DNA of 64,000 bases from Trema orientale. Taxonomy: Eukaryota; Streptophyta; Magnoliopsida; Rosales; Cannabaceae. This document shows, one piece after another, positions 36,462 through 48,496 of the stretch; within the stretch, counting starts at the first letter, position 1, and each line of letters opens with the position of its first letter. Location of the stretch: positions 5,117,993 through 5,181,992 of the forward strand of contig JXTC01000001.1 in assembly GCA_002914845.1 (NCBI GenBank), given 5' to 3'. The notes beneath the pieces are model-generated. The model had not been told where the DNA came from. It worked only from the letters and a program-made list of their open reading frames with translations, and searched no databases. The translations under genes were made by a program, and so were the position numbers.

Positions 36462-38128
36462 TGTTGGGAATATGCCCTAGAAAATAGTTTCTTTATTTGG
36501 TATTTTAAACAATATTAGTTGGATTTAAGTGTTATCTATTTGTTGTCAATGAATTCCATATTATGTCCCAATTATATACATGTGATGTTTATATTTTTTA
36601 TTATGCAAACGTCTAAAAGTTTCCATGACTAATAATGAGAATAAAGAATTATTCGTGTGAAGTATTCACATGTAGGAGACTAAATTTTTTATTTCATTAT
36701 GTCTAAATTAAAAGTTTACATTCTGTAAATAAAGATAGAATACTTTATTTTGCCATAGAATGTAGTATTGTCTATTTCAAAGAGAATGATAAAGTCTCCA
36801 ATCATCGAAGTGTTTGACTTCGGATAGAAACACTAGTACGTTATAAGAAAGTTATAAGTGTATTGAACTGGACCAAGTGAAAATAGAATTTGAAGTTAAG
36901 TGTCGTAACTCAATATTTTATTTTCACTAATCTAGCACTATTACAAGATTACCTTAATCCTAGCGATTGTCGGATTTGCTTTCATGAGTTTTATCTTTTT
37001 GACTTACTAAAAGACTAGTTCCGATTACATGGTTAGAACTCCAGTATCCTGGAAGATAAAATTTGTGAATTGACGAGAACGCCCTTCATGATTTGGACAC
37101 CATGTATATAATGTCACTTTGAGTTTTTTTAAGGACTTGGATAATAAAAAAACCAGGCGCCAGGTATTCACTTTGTGAATTTGACTGTATTTATATGGGC
37201 AGTTACAAACGCCATAGTCAATTATTATCCATTAGATGAAAAATGGTAACTCAAAGGTAAGTATGTACTAGAGAGGTAATACGGTAATTTCACCTCACTT
37301 GTACGACATTGCATCGGGGGTATATCTATAGGAATTGTATATTCTAAATAGATCAAGTTAATTAAAGTGTTAATTAGCTTCAATGAAAATATATATGACA
37401 TTTAGTCTAAGAGTGCAATATTGGGCCTATAGTGGAGTGCCCTAATATTAATGAACAAGGCCCAGTCATAATTAAGAGTTAATTATGACAGTGTGTAGTT
37501 AGCCCATTAGAGCTTAGACTATCTAGATCCATAAGATCCTCTGTCTAGCTCACACATAGCCCAATACTAATTGAATAGTTAGTTGAGCCCAATAAGCCCA
37601 TTAGGATTTATATCTCTTTAAAAACTTAAGAGAAAAATTCTCTTAAGCCTCTCTAATAGTTCCACATGCCACCCATAGCACAGTAAGTGTGCTTAACATG
37701 AAACAAAGAGAAAAAGAGAGAGTGAGAGAGCCGAGCCACTACGGGAGAAATCCCGAGCTCGTTCATGGCCGCCGAGGGAGAGATACCCATGGTTGTAGAC
37801 GTGCAATCCAGGAGAAGGAAGAACCTCTTCCAGATCATCCGCTCATCTCTAGTTGGGAATCAAGAAGATGCCCACACATCGAATCATTCAACGGGCTCCA
37901 GAGAATAGACAGGAAGGCTCAATAGTTGTGAAACGCTTCCAGGTTTTATCTAAACCAAGATCCATAAATTGATTTATGTTAGATCAACGATCCTACATTT
38001 TTGTTTTGTAAAATTTCAAGAAAATTTTAAAATACCTATTCCGCTGCGTTCTCGATTTGTTTATAAAACTGTGGAAATCGTTTTCGGTAAAATCAATTTT
38101 CGAAATTTATTTTTTAAAATTTCCAACA
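36462..38128 (+). repeat. 5' LTR of the large Copia
   Basis: 1667 bp. It holds a purine-rich AGAGAAAAAGAGAGAGTGAGAG stretch near 37706-37728 and several short frames, none of which is a known protein. Confidence 0.92.
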
Positions 38129-38130
38129 AT

Positions 38131-38143
38131 TGGTATCAAGAGC
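38131..38143 (+). promoter_or_regulatory. PBS of the large Copia, one extra base
   Basis: TGGTATCAAGAGC two bases after the LTR. Compared with the usual TGGTATCAGAGC it carries an added A, which would bulge the tRNA primer duplex. Confidence 0.75.
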
Positions 38144-38659
38144 AAAGGTTTTCGATGATCTAGCATATTTTGTTCATGTTTATTCTCTTACGTTTGATGA
38201 TCTATGATTTCTATGATGATCTCTGTAGTTGTGTTTGGTCTTATTTATATTATAAGTATGCTCCACTATGTATTATGATCATTAGATTCAATGAGTTTGA
38301 ATGATTTAGCGATTAGATATCACTATGTTTATGATCATGTGATGTGTTTTTGATTTTTCATTCTAGCATGTTCTTGATTTTTCTATAAATATTATTTTAT
38401 GTTCTTGATAAAAGTGTTCATAGAAAATGATTTGATCTTTAATTGTGTTTTAGTTTTTCGGAAAAACTATTTCTCCAATTAAAGATTTTAAAATTTTGGA
38501 TTAAAAAAAAAAAGGGTGGGGCGGCTAGGGTATTACATACCCTAGCCATATATATATGTTGGGTCTTGCCAATGCAAGACCCATATGACCACCATGTAAG
38601 ACCATAATGGTCTTACGCATGGCCACTAATAGTAGTGCACGAAAGTGTACTACCCAAGC

Positions 38660-39190
38660 ACATTAGATGTGCTTTAGTTTTAAGCACATAAGATGTGATT
38701 TGGCCACAGGGGTGGCACCCCCGCTCCCGTGGCGACATAGGCTTCGTTCCGCTCCTGTAGTCACTTTGTCCCGTGCCCGTGGCTATGCCAATGCCGTGCG
38801 TGACCTATTGGCATACGGAATTAGTTCCGTACGTGACCGCACAATATACCCGAGGACTCGTTCTTTATGCCGTATGTGGGTATGACTACACGTCCGCATG
38901 CAACAGTGTCCCATCCCTATAGCTGTGCCACTTTGCCCCGCCTCCATAGCCGCATGCATGCCATCTTGTACGCTTGTTGTCGAAATCTATGCGAGCCCGT
39001 TGTAGCCTGGTACTTGTCCCAAGCGAGACCACGTGGCGTTATGCGAGCCCATCAGTGCTCGGGATTGTCCCAAGCATGGCCGCATGACATCCAGAGGATC
39101 GTCCTCGTTACGGTTTCCCGTCGAACGTTCCACTTGTTCCGAACTATGCGGCGGCATCTCGATCGGTATCTCGGTGCCGTTGATGTCAAT
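38660..39190. other. GC-rich block in the Copia leader
   Basis: Visibly GC-rich against AT-rich surroundings, with repeated CCCGTGGC, CGTACG, CCCAAGC(G/A) and GCGAGCCC words. Frames of 65-128 codons run through it on the plus strand, but none resembles gag. It could be captured DNA or part of the family's leader. Confidence 0.5.
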
Positions 39191-40990
39191 TATCCATTTA
39201 ATTTCCTATTTTTTAAATTTTCTTATTTGAATTTTGAATTAGAGACAATATAGGAATTCGAATTAGTTACCTTATTTGATTTTTGAAATTCAAATTTTGA
39301 TAACTAATATGATAGGATAAGGTTCCATCAGAAAATCCTATATTCTCTAATTTTGAAATTTAAATATTTAAATTTAAATTAAGGATAAGATTCTTAATTT
39401 AAGGACAAATTTAAATTAAGGATAAGATCCTCAATTTAAATAAATTCAAATCAAGGATAAGATCAGTTGATTTAAGGAAATTTAACTGACTATTCAAATA
39501 TGGATAGGATCATACATTTAAATAGATTTGATTTCAAATTTAAATATGAATGAGATACCACTATTTAAGGAAATTAATTTAAATAAATAGGGAATTAATT
39601 AACTACCAAAATTAAAATTTTAAATTAAATAAATATAGGTAAGGTCTGTATCTTAAACATATTTTAATTTGATTAAAATATAAAATTTCGAAATTAAGAG
39701 TTAATTCAAAATCAATTTAAAATTTTAATTAGATATATTTTTTAAATTTAAATATTATGTGATAATGTTTAAAATTTCAAAATAGTTGGTCAGATATTTG
39801 CTAAACTATTTATGAGATAATTAGTTATTTGTTTGAATTTGAATTTGATTTGAATTCAAATTTAGAGATATTCTAGAAGATTTAAATAGTTAAATCTTTT
39901 ACAATTTAAATTTGAAACTTATGAAGATTTCAAATTAAAATTAGATAGAATATCTTATCTATACAAATCTATTTGATTTTGAATTTAAAGTTGGTAGTTA
40001 ATTTTAATGAGATTAAAATGGATAATTAGAAATTATGAGATAATTTCAGATTTGGCAAGATTTTAAACTTGCTATTTATTTTACTGAGATTAAAATAGAT
40101 GATTGGATATTATGAGATAAATCTAAATTTAAATTTATGTGATTAGATAAAATTACTATACTAATTATTCGATAATTAATTTATGATTTGAAATTCAAAT
40201 GTTGAATTTAAATCAAGAGATAATCTAAAAGATTTAATAAGATTAAATTTTCAAAAGATTACCTATATCAGTTATCTAATAATTAATTTAAAGATTTGAA
40301 ATTCAAATGTTGAATTTAAATCTAAAGATAATTTAAGATATTTAGTTAAGATTAAATTTTCAAAAGATTATCTGCATTAATTATTCAATAATTAATTAAG
40401 AGATTTAAAATTCAAATGTTGAATTTAAATATAGAAATAATCTAACAGATTAATGTGATTAAATCTTTTAGATTATCAATATTAATTATATGATAATTAA
40501 TTTGAGATTTGAAATTTATAAGTTAAATTCAAATCAACAGATATTTGTAGAGATTTAATTTGATTAAATCATTTGCATATCTAATCTAAATCTTGTGAAG
40601 AATTTAATTAGTAAATATTCACGTTATCTAATTTAAATTTAAATAGAAAGTTTACATTTTATTTTAATGAGATTAAAATAATGATTTGAAAATTATGAGA
40701 TAATTTCAAATTTGAAAAGCTAATAAGTGGGAAATATTTTAATTATGAGATAATTAAATTTATAATTTAAAATTTAAATTCAAACGTTGAATTCGAATTT
40801 TGAAATATTCAAGGAGATTTAATTTGGATTAAATTTTTAATTAAATAAATTAGATTTTGTGAAAATCTTAATTATTTAAACTTGAATATTATCTCTCACA
40901 GTTATTATTTAATAATATCTTTTGCAAAAAGACTGTTCAATTATTAAATAATAATAAATGCTAGAATGATTGATAATCATTAACTTTTCT
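39190..40990. repeat. AT-rich degenerate tandem repeats in the Copia leader
   Basis: Repeated blocks of GATTTGAAATTCAAATGTTGAATTTAAAT joined to AAGATTAAATTTTCAAAAGATTA and TAATTATTCAATAATTAATT (for example about 40180, 40290 and 40400, period near 110-120 bp). Non-coding. Confidence 0.7.
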
Positions 40991-41169
40991 ATTTTATTCA
41001 ATTCTGCTAATATTTGATTATTATATGAATATTGTTGCATGCATATTCTATATAGAGTATTTAATTACATGATCTTAGTAACATGTCATATAGGATAGTA
41101 GAGCTACTCACATACAAAATATGAACATGCTTACAAAACAAATTTTAGGTTACTAAGAAAGTTAGATAA

Positions 41170-41645
41170 CTGGGTAAAATCATTAAATTTCTAATTATAA
41201 AATATTGAGTGGGAGAAGGTATGAGATACGTACGGTCTCCATTGTTGGTTCATTACGTACTAGGATGAGCCTCGCCTCAGAATCTTGCTGAGCTCCTGTA
41301 GGAGGGTTTTTGTCCCGGTAGTACTGGAAATGAATTTCTTAGGATAAGGTATTAGGTGGACTGTATGAGGCTGATTACCCGTAGGAGACGGTCTTATATA
41401 GAAAGCTTAATTACTGAAACAATAGTTACACACTCAACTCGAAATGCTGATATCCTCCCGTAGGAGTTATTGTTAGTAGAATAGAAGACTAAATTAAATG
41501 GTAATTAGAAATATGGGATATGAGATATTTGTCTTATATTCTAAATGAAATTATTTCAGTCTGACTTGTTAATTGCATGACTTCTCATAGGAGGCTTGTA
41601 ATTAATGGTAAGTTGAATTACCATGAATATTAGTGATAGTCCTAG
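41170..41645 (+). ncRNA. Conserved Copia leader with repeated short hairpins
   Basis: Contains the palindromes CTCCTGTAGGAG (41293-41304), CTCCCGTAGGAG (41455-41466) and CTCATAGGAG (41584-41593), plus a half-site CCGTAGGAGACGG near 41380. The same segment survives in the fragment at 23010-23470, where the palindromes persist in altered form. It is probably part of the genomic RNA leader. A structural role is inferred. Confidence 0.5.
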
Positions 41646-41699
41646 GGATACTTCACTTGCATATTATAGATTTTACTTTACAATGTGTTAATTATTCAA

Positions 41700-43289
41700 A
41701 ATATTTGTTACATGATATTTGCTATTATATCGATTATTTATTTTCGTTCAAGTAGATATATCCTTAATTTTTTTACCCACTGTACTCACACACACATAAC
41801 TTGTACGGTTAGATTATGTTGTCTGGATTAATGTAACCTAGATTTAGTGCTTATGACTGATAAGTTATTAAGTTTTTACTCTTGTATGTTCGTCCATATT
41901 CATTACTGAGACTAGTGAAGAAAATTAAAACATATATGTAGTGGGAGAATTCATAGGTAATTCATTGATACATATTGACATATGATGTCGAATATGTTAC
42001 TACATAAAATTCAAGAAATTCAAACTACTACAATATTATGCTAAATCTCAATGAAATACCTAATGAACATATTGACCAAGCTAAAGCAGCTAAAAGTGAA
42101 TTTTCTAATCCCTAGCTAAAAGGAAAATATTTCATATATAGCACTAAAGGATATTGAAAGAAAATTATTAGGAATACCTATACAATACTTGATTGGAAGA
42201 TAATAACAATTTATTGTTCATTAACTTATTTTAGTGGATGGCTTAATGAATCTTGGATAGGATTCAAGAATCATTAACCATGTTTGCATATCTGTTGCAA
42301 AGGGTTCTATGGAAACTAAAGGGTTTAGTGAAGGCAAGTTCACTAAGAGTAAGGACTACAATGGCTATAGTGTCATTGCATAAAATAAGACATATTTAAA
42401 TTCATATTTGAAGAATTTATGAATTAGGACATTAAAAAAAATTGTTGAACATTTAAGAAAATTTGATTTTTGTTTCATATTTGATGAAACGATATTATTC
42501 TATTTGTCTCAATGACAAAGTATATATATAAAAGAATAATATTATTAATTGTAGTAAATGATATTTTTTATTAGTCTATATTATTCTCATTGTATGATAC
42601 TAATAATGATGAGATTGAACATGATAAATCTAATCATAAAAAGTGAGTAAGTACTAAGAATAAAATATATTTGTACTTCGGTTATATTAACCTAAATATG
42701 ATCCAAAGATTGGTTAAGGATAGGCATCAAACTTGTTAGAAGCCATACATTCACCAATCTACGAATTCTATCTGGAAGGTAAAATAACCAAAAAGGTCAT
42801 TTGTTAGAAAAGACCTAAGAGTACAAGAATGTTTTTAAAAATAGTACAAATTATTGTCTCCGGGTCCTTGAGCAATCAAGCCTAATGAGGTTTTGAATAT
42901 ATCATTATGAATGATTATTCAAAAATTTTGTTATGTCTACCTAATTTGACTGCTAATTGAACTCTTTCGGAAAGTTCAAAGAATTAAAAGTAGAAACCAA
43001 AATGTAATTAAGAAAAGCATAAAGACTCATCGATTAGATCGAAGCGTTGAATACCTTTATAGAGAATTCTTAGGAATATCTCACAGACAATAAAAACTTT
43101 TGGCTATGATTAAGTTGTTGTTCAATTATTCATTATTACGACCCCGAAGTAGTTATTTCTTGAGGAGCTAACTGATGATATAATCGGCCTATCTATGAAA
43201 GATATATTAGAGTAAGCACTTAGGAAGGATAAATCACTAGAAGATCAACATATATCGGACCCTCATTGTAGAAGAAGGATTATGAGACA
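41700..43289 (+). pseudogene. Eroded Copia coding region (gag to integrase?)
   Basis: Scattered open stretches such as NEHIDQAKAAKSE (about 42060) lie between dense stops. By position this should hold gag, protease and integrase, but I cannot read a diagnostic motif, so the assignment is from position only. Confidence 0.4.
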
Positions 43290-43798
43290 ATCTGGTAAAT
43301 ATTTAGAAATAGGAGAGTCCTATAACCTAGAATCTGATTACTTTATCTACTAAGAGGAAATAGATGATGTTGATATAGATCTTTGGCAAAAGGTAATAGA
43401 ATCCATATTAGAGTCTATGTACTCTAATAGAATCTGGGATCTTATAGATCCACCTGGAGGAGTAAAACCTTTTAGGTGTAAATTAGTCTATAAGAGAAAA
43501 AGAAGAATAGATGGGAAAGTAAAGACTTTCAAGGCAAGTTAGTTGCAAAAAGGATTATATATAAAAAGAATGTCGATTCTGTTGTTATGATCAAGTCTAT
43601 TCATAACTTTTTTCCATAGTCGTATCTCTTGATTATGAGATATAGTAAATGGATGTTAAGATAGCTTTCCTAAATAGCAATTTTGACGATTGTATCTAAA
43701 AGGTACAGCCAGAGGGATTCATTGAAAAAGGCCAAGAAAGTAAAGTTTGTGAAACTTTAGAGATCTAATTTATAGACTTAAGCATTTGTCTAGAATTT
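43290..43798 (+). pseudogene. Copia reverse transcriptase, 5' part, degenerate
   Basis: Across frame breaks the plus strand reads GESYNLESDYFIY, LWQKVIESILESMYSNRIWDL and VKPFRCKLVYKRKRRIDGKV. After further stops come MDVKIAFLNSNFDD and VQPEGFIEKGQESKVCE. These match the conserved copia RT start (..SMYSNQVWDLV.., GCKW.YKRK, DVKTAFLNG). The C of CKLVY stands where CKWVY is usual. The catalytic YVDD and RNase H would fall in the gap. Dead by several stops. Confidence 0.85.
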
Positions 43799-44171
43799 NN
43801 NNNNNNNNNNNNNNNNNNNNNNNNNNNNNNNNNNNNNNNNNNNNNNNNNNNNNNNNNNNNNNNNNNNNNNNNNNNNNNNNNNNNNNNNNNNNNNNNNNNN
43901 NNNNNNNNNNNNNNNNNNNNNNNNNNNNNNNNNNNNNNNNNNNNNNNNNNNNNNNNNNNNNNNNNNNNNNNNNNNNNNNNNNNNNNNNNNNNNNNNNNNN
44001 NNNNNNNNNNNNNNNNNNNNNNNNNNNNNNNNNNNNNNNNNNNNNNNNNNNNNNNNNNNNNNNNNNNNNNNNNNNNNNNNNNNNNNNNNNNNNNNNNNNN
44101 NNNNNNNNNNNNNNNNNNNNNNNNNNNNNNNNNNNNNNNNNNNNNNNNNNNNNNNNNNNNNNNNNNNNNNN
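43799..44171. other. Assembly gap (373 N)
   Basis: The N run falls inside the large Copia, between the RT start and base 410 of the 3' LTR. Frames through it are meaningless. Confidence 0.98.
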
Positions 44172-45407
44172 GACCAAGTGAAAATAGAATTTGAGGTTAA
44201 GTGCCGTAACTCAATATTCTATCTTTTACTAATCTAGCACTATTGCAAGATTACCTTAATCCTAGTAATTGTCGGACTTGCTTTTATGAGTTTTATCTTT
44301 TTGACTACAAAAAGACTAGTTCCGATTATATGGTTCGAACTCCGGTATCTTGGAAGATAAGATTAGTGAATTGACGAGAACGCCCTTCATAATTTGGATA
44401 CCATGCATATAATGTCACTTTGAGTTTTTTAAAGGACTTGGATAATAAAAAACCTGGCGCCATATATTCACTTTGTGAATTTGACTGTATTTGTATGGGT
44501 AGTTATAAACACCGTAATCAATTATTATCCATTAGATGAAAAATAGTAACTCAAAGGTAAATATGTACTGGAGGGGTAATACAATAATTTCACCTCACTA
44601 GTACGGTATTGCATCAAGGATATATTTGCAGGTATAGTATATGCTAAATGGATCAAGCTAATTAAAGTGTTAATTAGCTTCACAGAAAATATATGACATT
44701 TAGTCTAAGAGTGCAATATATGGCCTATAGTGGAGTGCCCTAATATTAATGGACAAGGCCCAGTCATAATTAAGAGTTAATTATGATTGTGGGTAGTTGG
44801 CCCATTAGAGCTTAGACTATCTAGATCCATAAGGTCCTCTATCTAGGTCACACATAGCCCAATACTAATTAAATGGTCAGTTGAGCCCAATAAGCCCATT
44901 AGTGTTTACATCTCTTTAAATACTTAAGAAAAATGTTCTCCTAAGCCTCTCTAATAGTTCCACATGCCACTTATAGCATAGTAAGTGTGCTTCACGTGGA
45001 ACAGAGAGAAAAATAGAGAGTGAGAGAGCTGAGCCACCGCGGGAGAAATCCTGAGCTTGTTCATGGCCGCCGAGGGAGAGATACCCATGTTGTAGACGTG
45101 CAATCAAGGAGAAGGAAGAGCGTCTTCCGGATCGTCCGCTCATCTCTCGTTGGGAATCAAGAAAGTGCCCACACACCGGATCATTCAACGGGCTCTAGAG
45201 AATAGACAGGAAGGCTTCCAGGTTTTATCTATACCAAGATCCATGAATTGATTTATATTAGATCAATGATCCTACGTTTTTGTTTTGTAAAATTTCAAGA
45301 AAATTTTTAAATACCTATTCCGCTACGTTCTTGAATTGTTTACAAAGCTATAGAAATCGTTTTTGGTAAAATCGTTTTTCGAAATTTATTTTTCAGAATT
45401 TCCAACA
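44172..45407 (+). repeat. 3' LTR of the large Copia, first ~409 bp lost in gap
   Basis: Starts at GACCAAGTGAAAATAG, equivalent to 36871 in the 5' LTR, and runs to TTTCCAACA at 45407, followed by TGAGC. It shows many small differences from the 5' copy. Confidence 0.92.
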
Positions 45408-46860
45408 TGAGCACCCAGTAAGAGCACTGTAAGTCCATCGGCTGCATAGGTGCAATGGATGCATGTAATGCTATATAGATGATAGGAATTAGAATATGTA
45501 CCATTTTCTACAAAATGCCAAAATAGACTATACAGTATATCTAATCAATCAAGTTTAGTTCTCAAAACTAAATTCTCGTTTAATTTAGATTTTATAAAAA
45601 ATTCGGCAGCATAATAATCATTCTCATCAAAACCAATAAAATCCAATTCTTGCAGAAAACAATTTAAAGTGAGATATTTGACACGCCAACCAGTGTGCGT
45701 GCCTTCTATGTAGTTTAAATATCGATTCATATCAAAACAAATATAAATCATATTTTTATCAAATATTTTACAAAATTCCATATTTTATTCAAAGTATGTG
45801 AAAATCAAAATTAAACCAATTTAAAGAACAAGTAATCGAATCCCTATGTCAATCAAGTGACTAGATAGCACTACAGCACTATTAAGAGCATTTGACATCA
45901 TTTGGCAGTCATTTCGGACGATCGGGACGTAGTCATTTTCGAACCCTTGATCGCTCACTTTGAAATGCTGTTTTTTCAATGGTGCCTCGAATTGAAACAC
46001 ATACATCACCACTAAATTTTTAGCTCCCAAATTAGCTAGGTTAGACATATGACTTGACCACTTTTGGGCTCGAACTGAAACCCGACCTGGTGGCACACAA
46101 AGTGAGGCAAAATTGGTGTTGTTCGATCTTGTTTTTCATGCCAGTCACTAAACATAGTCAATATATATTTCATTTTTCAACATTTCTTACATACATTCCA
46201 AAAATGATATTAGTTTTGAAATCTAACGATCCGATAGAAAAGTCAACTCCGAAACCAATTTATATATAAAACTATCCATGCGATCAAAATCAAATAGGGA
46301 AAAATTGAGTTATGAGATACATACTAAGAGATTACCCATGAGAAGACGAATCAATGGCGACCGGTTTCGAGGTTTAATGTTGCCAGAATCGCCGTCGGCA
46401 TCGAAAAGTAGGCTGTGGCATTTTTTTACGCTTTCTGGCGAGTCGAGCTTTAAGCAGCAGTGGAACTCCGAAAAAAGGCTTCGCCTGGAGCTAGCCCTCC
46501 TCCTCCGGGTGGTGGCGCAGTTTGAAACTAGCTAGAAGGCCATCGGCGGCGCTTCGCCATGAAATCGCCAATTTGGCGTTAACAAAAGAGAGAGAGGGAT
46601 CGAGCGAGAGGAGAGAGAGAGCTGAGGGAAAAGTGACACAGGCCACATGTCACATCAAAGGGCCGTGCAATTTTCTAAAAATTGCGCAAAACTCAAGTTT
46701 TCTTTCAAATTCATCTACAATTTCGCAAATTAGTCCCTCTTTTGAAATTTTTCACATTTTAGCCCAAATTCGAATTTGTTAGTAATTTAAATTTAATTTT
46801 AACTTAATTTTTTTAATGAACAAAAGACCAAATGACCCTTATTTAAAACGGGTTTTTACA

Positions 46861-47715
46861 GGATGAGTGAGTGTAAGTGTGGTACTTATTTGAGTGAGTT
46901 TGTGTGTATGTATCAACATCGAGTGATGTATCCATGCGCGCTTTGAGTGATTAAGTGTTGTGTGTTTTGTGTGTGTGTTGCTTGAGCTTGAGTGATGTGT
47001 GTGCTTGTTCTATGTGCTAGAAAGTGAAAAGTATTGTGAGTGATATATGTACTTGATGAGTGATTGACTACAGGTGAGTGTCTTTGTGTTTGTGAGTTCA
47101 GAGTGTGTACATGTGTTTGTATGAGTAAGTTAGAAATGATTGTCGATGTGGATGAGATAGTGAAAGAGTGTTGTACGGGCTTAGATATGGGAGAGTCTAA
47201 GTCACTTTGAGTTTGTGTACGTGGGAGTCAGTGGCAGAGTGCGTGTAGGTGTGGTACTAGTTTGAGTGAGTTTGTATGTATGTATCAACTTCGAGTGATG
47301 TATCCACACGTGCTTTGAGTGATTAACTGTTGTGTGTTTTGTATGCATGTTGCTTGAGCATGAGTGATGTGTGTGCTTATTTTGTTTGCTAGAAAGTGAA
47401 AAGTATTTTGTGATTTATTAGTTTAAATTAGGTGTGTGTGGATGTTCTGTGTGCACGTAAATGTTACTGAGTTTGTTTAAGTGGGAGTGTGCGGGTGTAT
47501 GGGTTCATTCATTTGAGCGACTTTGTGTAATTGAGTGCATGTGCGTGTTGAGTGTGCGACTAAATATTATGAAGTGAGTAATGTGTTTGTATGAATGAGT
47601 GATTTTGTTTGTGTGTATGAATGATTTACTGTTATGTGTGAGTGAGTCATGAAGTGCATATATGTGTGCGCTTTATTAACAAGCGTGTTTAAGTGTTGTG
47701 TAGGTGTGGGTTAAC
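46861..47715. repeat. GT/GA-rich array, segment 4, unit about 372 bp
   Basis: GGTACTWRTTTGAGTGAGTTTG recurs at 46881 and 47253, with the following 150 bp alignable (ATGTATCAAC, CGAGTGATGTATCCA, GCTAGAAAGTGAAAAGTATT). That gives a 372 bp higher-order unit, one full and about half a copy. The remainder to 47715 is unaligned GTGTGAGT text. Confidence 0.85.
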
Positions 47716-48459
47716 AACACTCGCCCATCAAAGTAAACATCTTCCAGTTGCACACTCACCTCTTCTCCAAATTTGGGCTGAATATTGATTTTATATGGTA
47801 AAGTTTTAAAAAAATTTGGAAAATCTTGAATTTAAACTTCTTTGAAAAATCTCATAACTATTTACTAAAATTCCAATTTTAAAACTATTAATAAAAAAAA
47901 TTATTTTTCACAAATTAATTAGGTACTTGAGGGAACTGATCAAATTACCTGAGGTAATCGGACCATTTACCACAAGTAGCTCTTGATTACTCCATTTAAC
48001 TTGATTGATTACTTCTAGTACCTTGAAAAAAGTATCAATTTTGAGAAAATAATATTATTCTAAATCTGTTTTTAAAAATAGTAATTTTTGAAAGTAAATC
48101 CAGTATTTCACAATAATTTTAATCCGGAATTTTTCAATTTTTAAGACTATGAGTCTAGACTTCTATAAGAAACCCATAAAAATTAAGAAAATAGAAAATA
48201 AAACTTCCAATAAATCTTAATTTGCAATGAAGTAATTAACTCACGAGATAATTTACCAGTTAATGTCTTTTGATATATCTATAAAATTAATAGAAGCATA
48301 GATAGACATCGGGAAGTACGCAATTCCACTATCCATCTTGCTTGCTTATATATTTTATTCTTTTTATTTTGTAAATAAAGTAGTTTATATTGGCTACATT
48401 GTTTAGTTGACACCTGTTTGTGTTTTTTATTGACCACTATTTATCATTTTATATTTATA
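47716..48459. other. AT-rich intergenic DNA left of the Helitron
   Basis: No ORF or repeat structure recognised. Ends at A48459, the host base next to the Helitron 3' terminus. Confidence 0.55.
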
Positions 48460-48496
48460 CTAGTTAATGTGGCACGTCCCTTAGGCACGTGCCCGT
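48460..48496 (-). terminator. Helitron 3' end with hairpin
   Basis: Minus-strand CTAG terminus at 48463-48460. Stem arms are GGCACGT and ACGTGCC, at about 48470-48493 on the plus strand. This structure acts as the transposition terminator in Helitrons. Confidence 0.85.

Larger units (their letters stand above)
36462..45407 (+). mobile_element. Copia element with 1.67 kb LTRs and assembly gap
   Basis: 5' LTR 36462-38128 (TGTTGGG...TTCCAACA) and the rest of the 3' LTR 44172-45407 are collinear. Both sides carry the perfect 5 bp duplication TGAGC (36457-36461 and 45408-45412). A PBS-like TGGTATCAAGAGC follows the 5' LTR. The interior holds a long non-coding leader, an eroded coding region and degenerate copia RT just before the N run. 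A solo LTR (17829-19449) and a deleted copy (22369-23472) of the same family lie in this window. Confidence 0.93.
35426..46860 (-). mobile_element. Gypsy-type LTR (probably solo), split by a Copia
   Basis: Two flanks, about 35426-36461 and 45413-46860, make about 2.5 kb once the Copia is removed. On the minus strand the right end reads TGTAAAAACCCGTTTTAAAT, an LTR start like that of Del/Tekay-type gypsy elements and like the TGACAACCCG start at 14154. 46280-46640 is GC- and GAGA-rich. There is no gag/pol in either flank, so a solo LTR is the simplest reading. The left end is uncertain because no TG is found at the array break and no clean target duplication is visible. Confidence 0.55.

Noticed and set aside
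38667-39253. Overlapping plus-strand ORFs in the GC-rich block
   Set aside because: No similarity to gag or any known family; open frames are expected in GC-rich DNA with few stop codons.
43770-44181. ORFs across the N run
   Set aside because: Artefacts of translating unknown bases.
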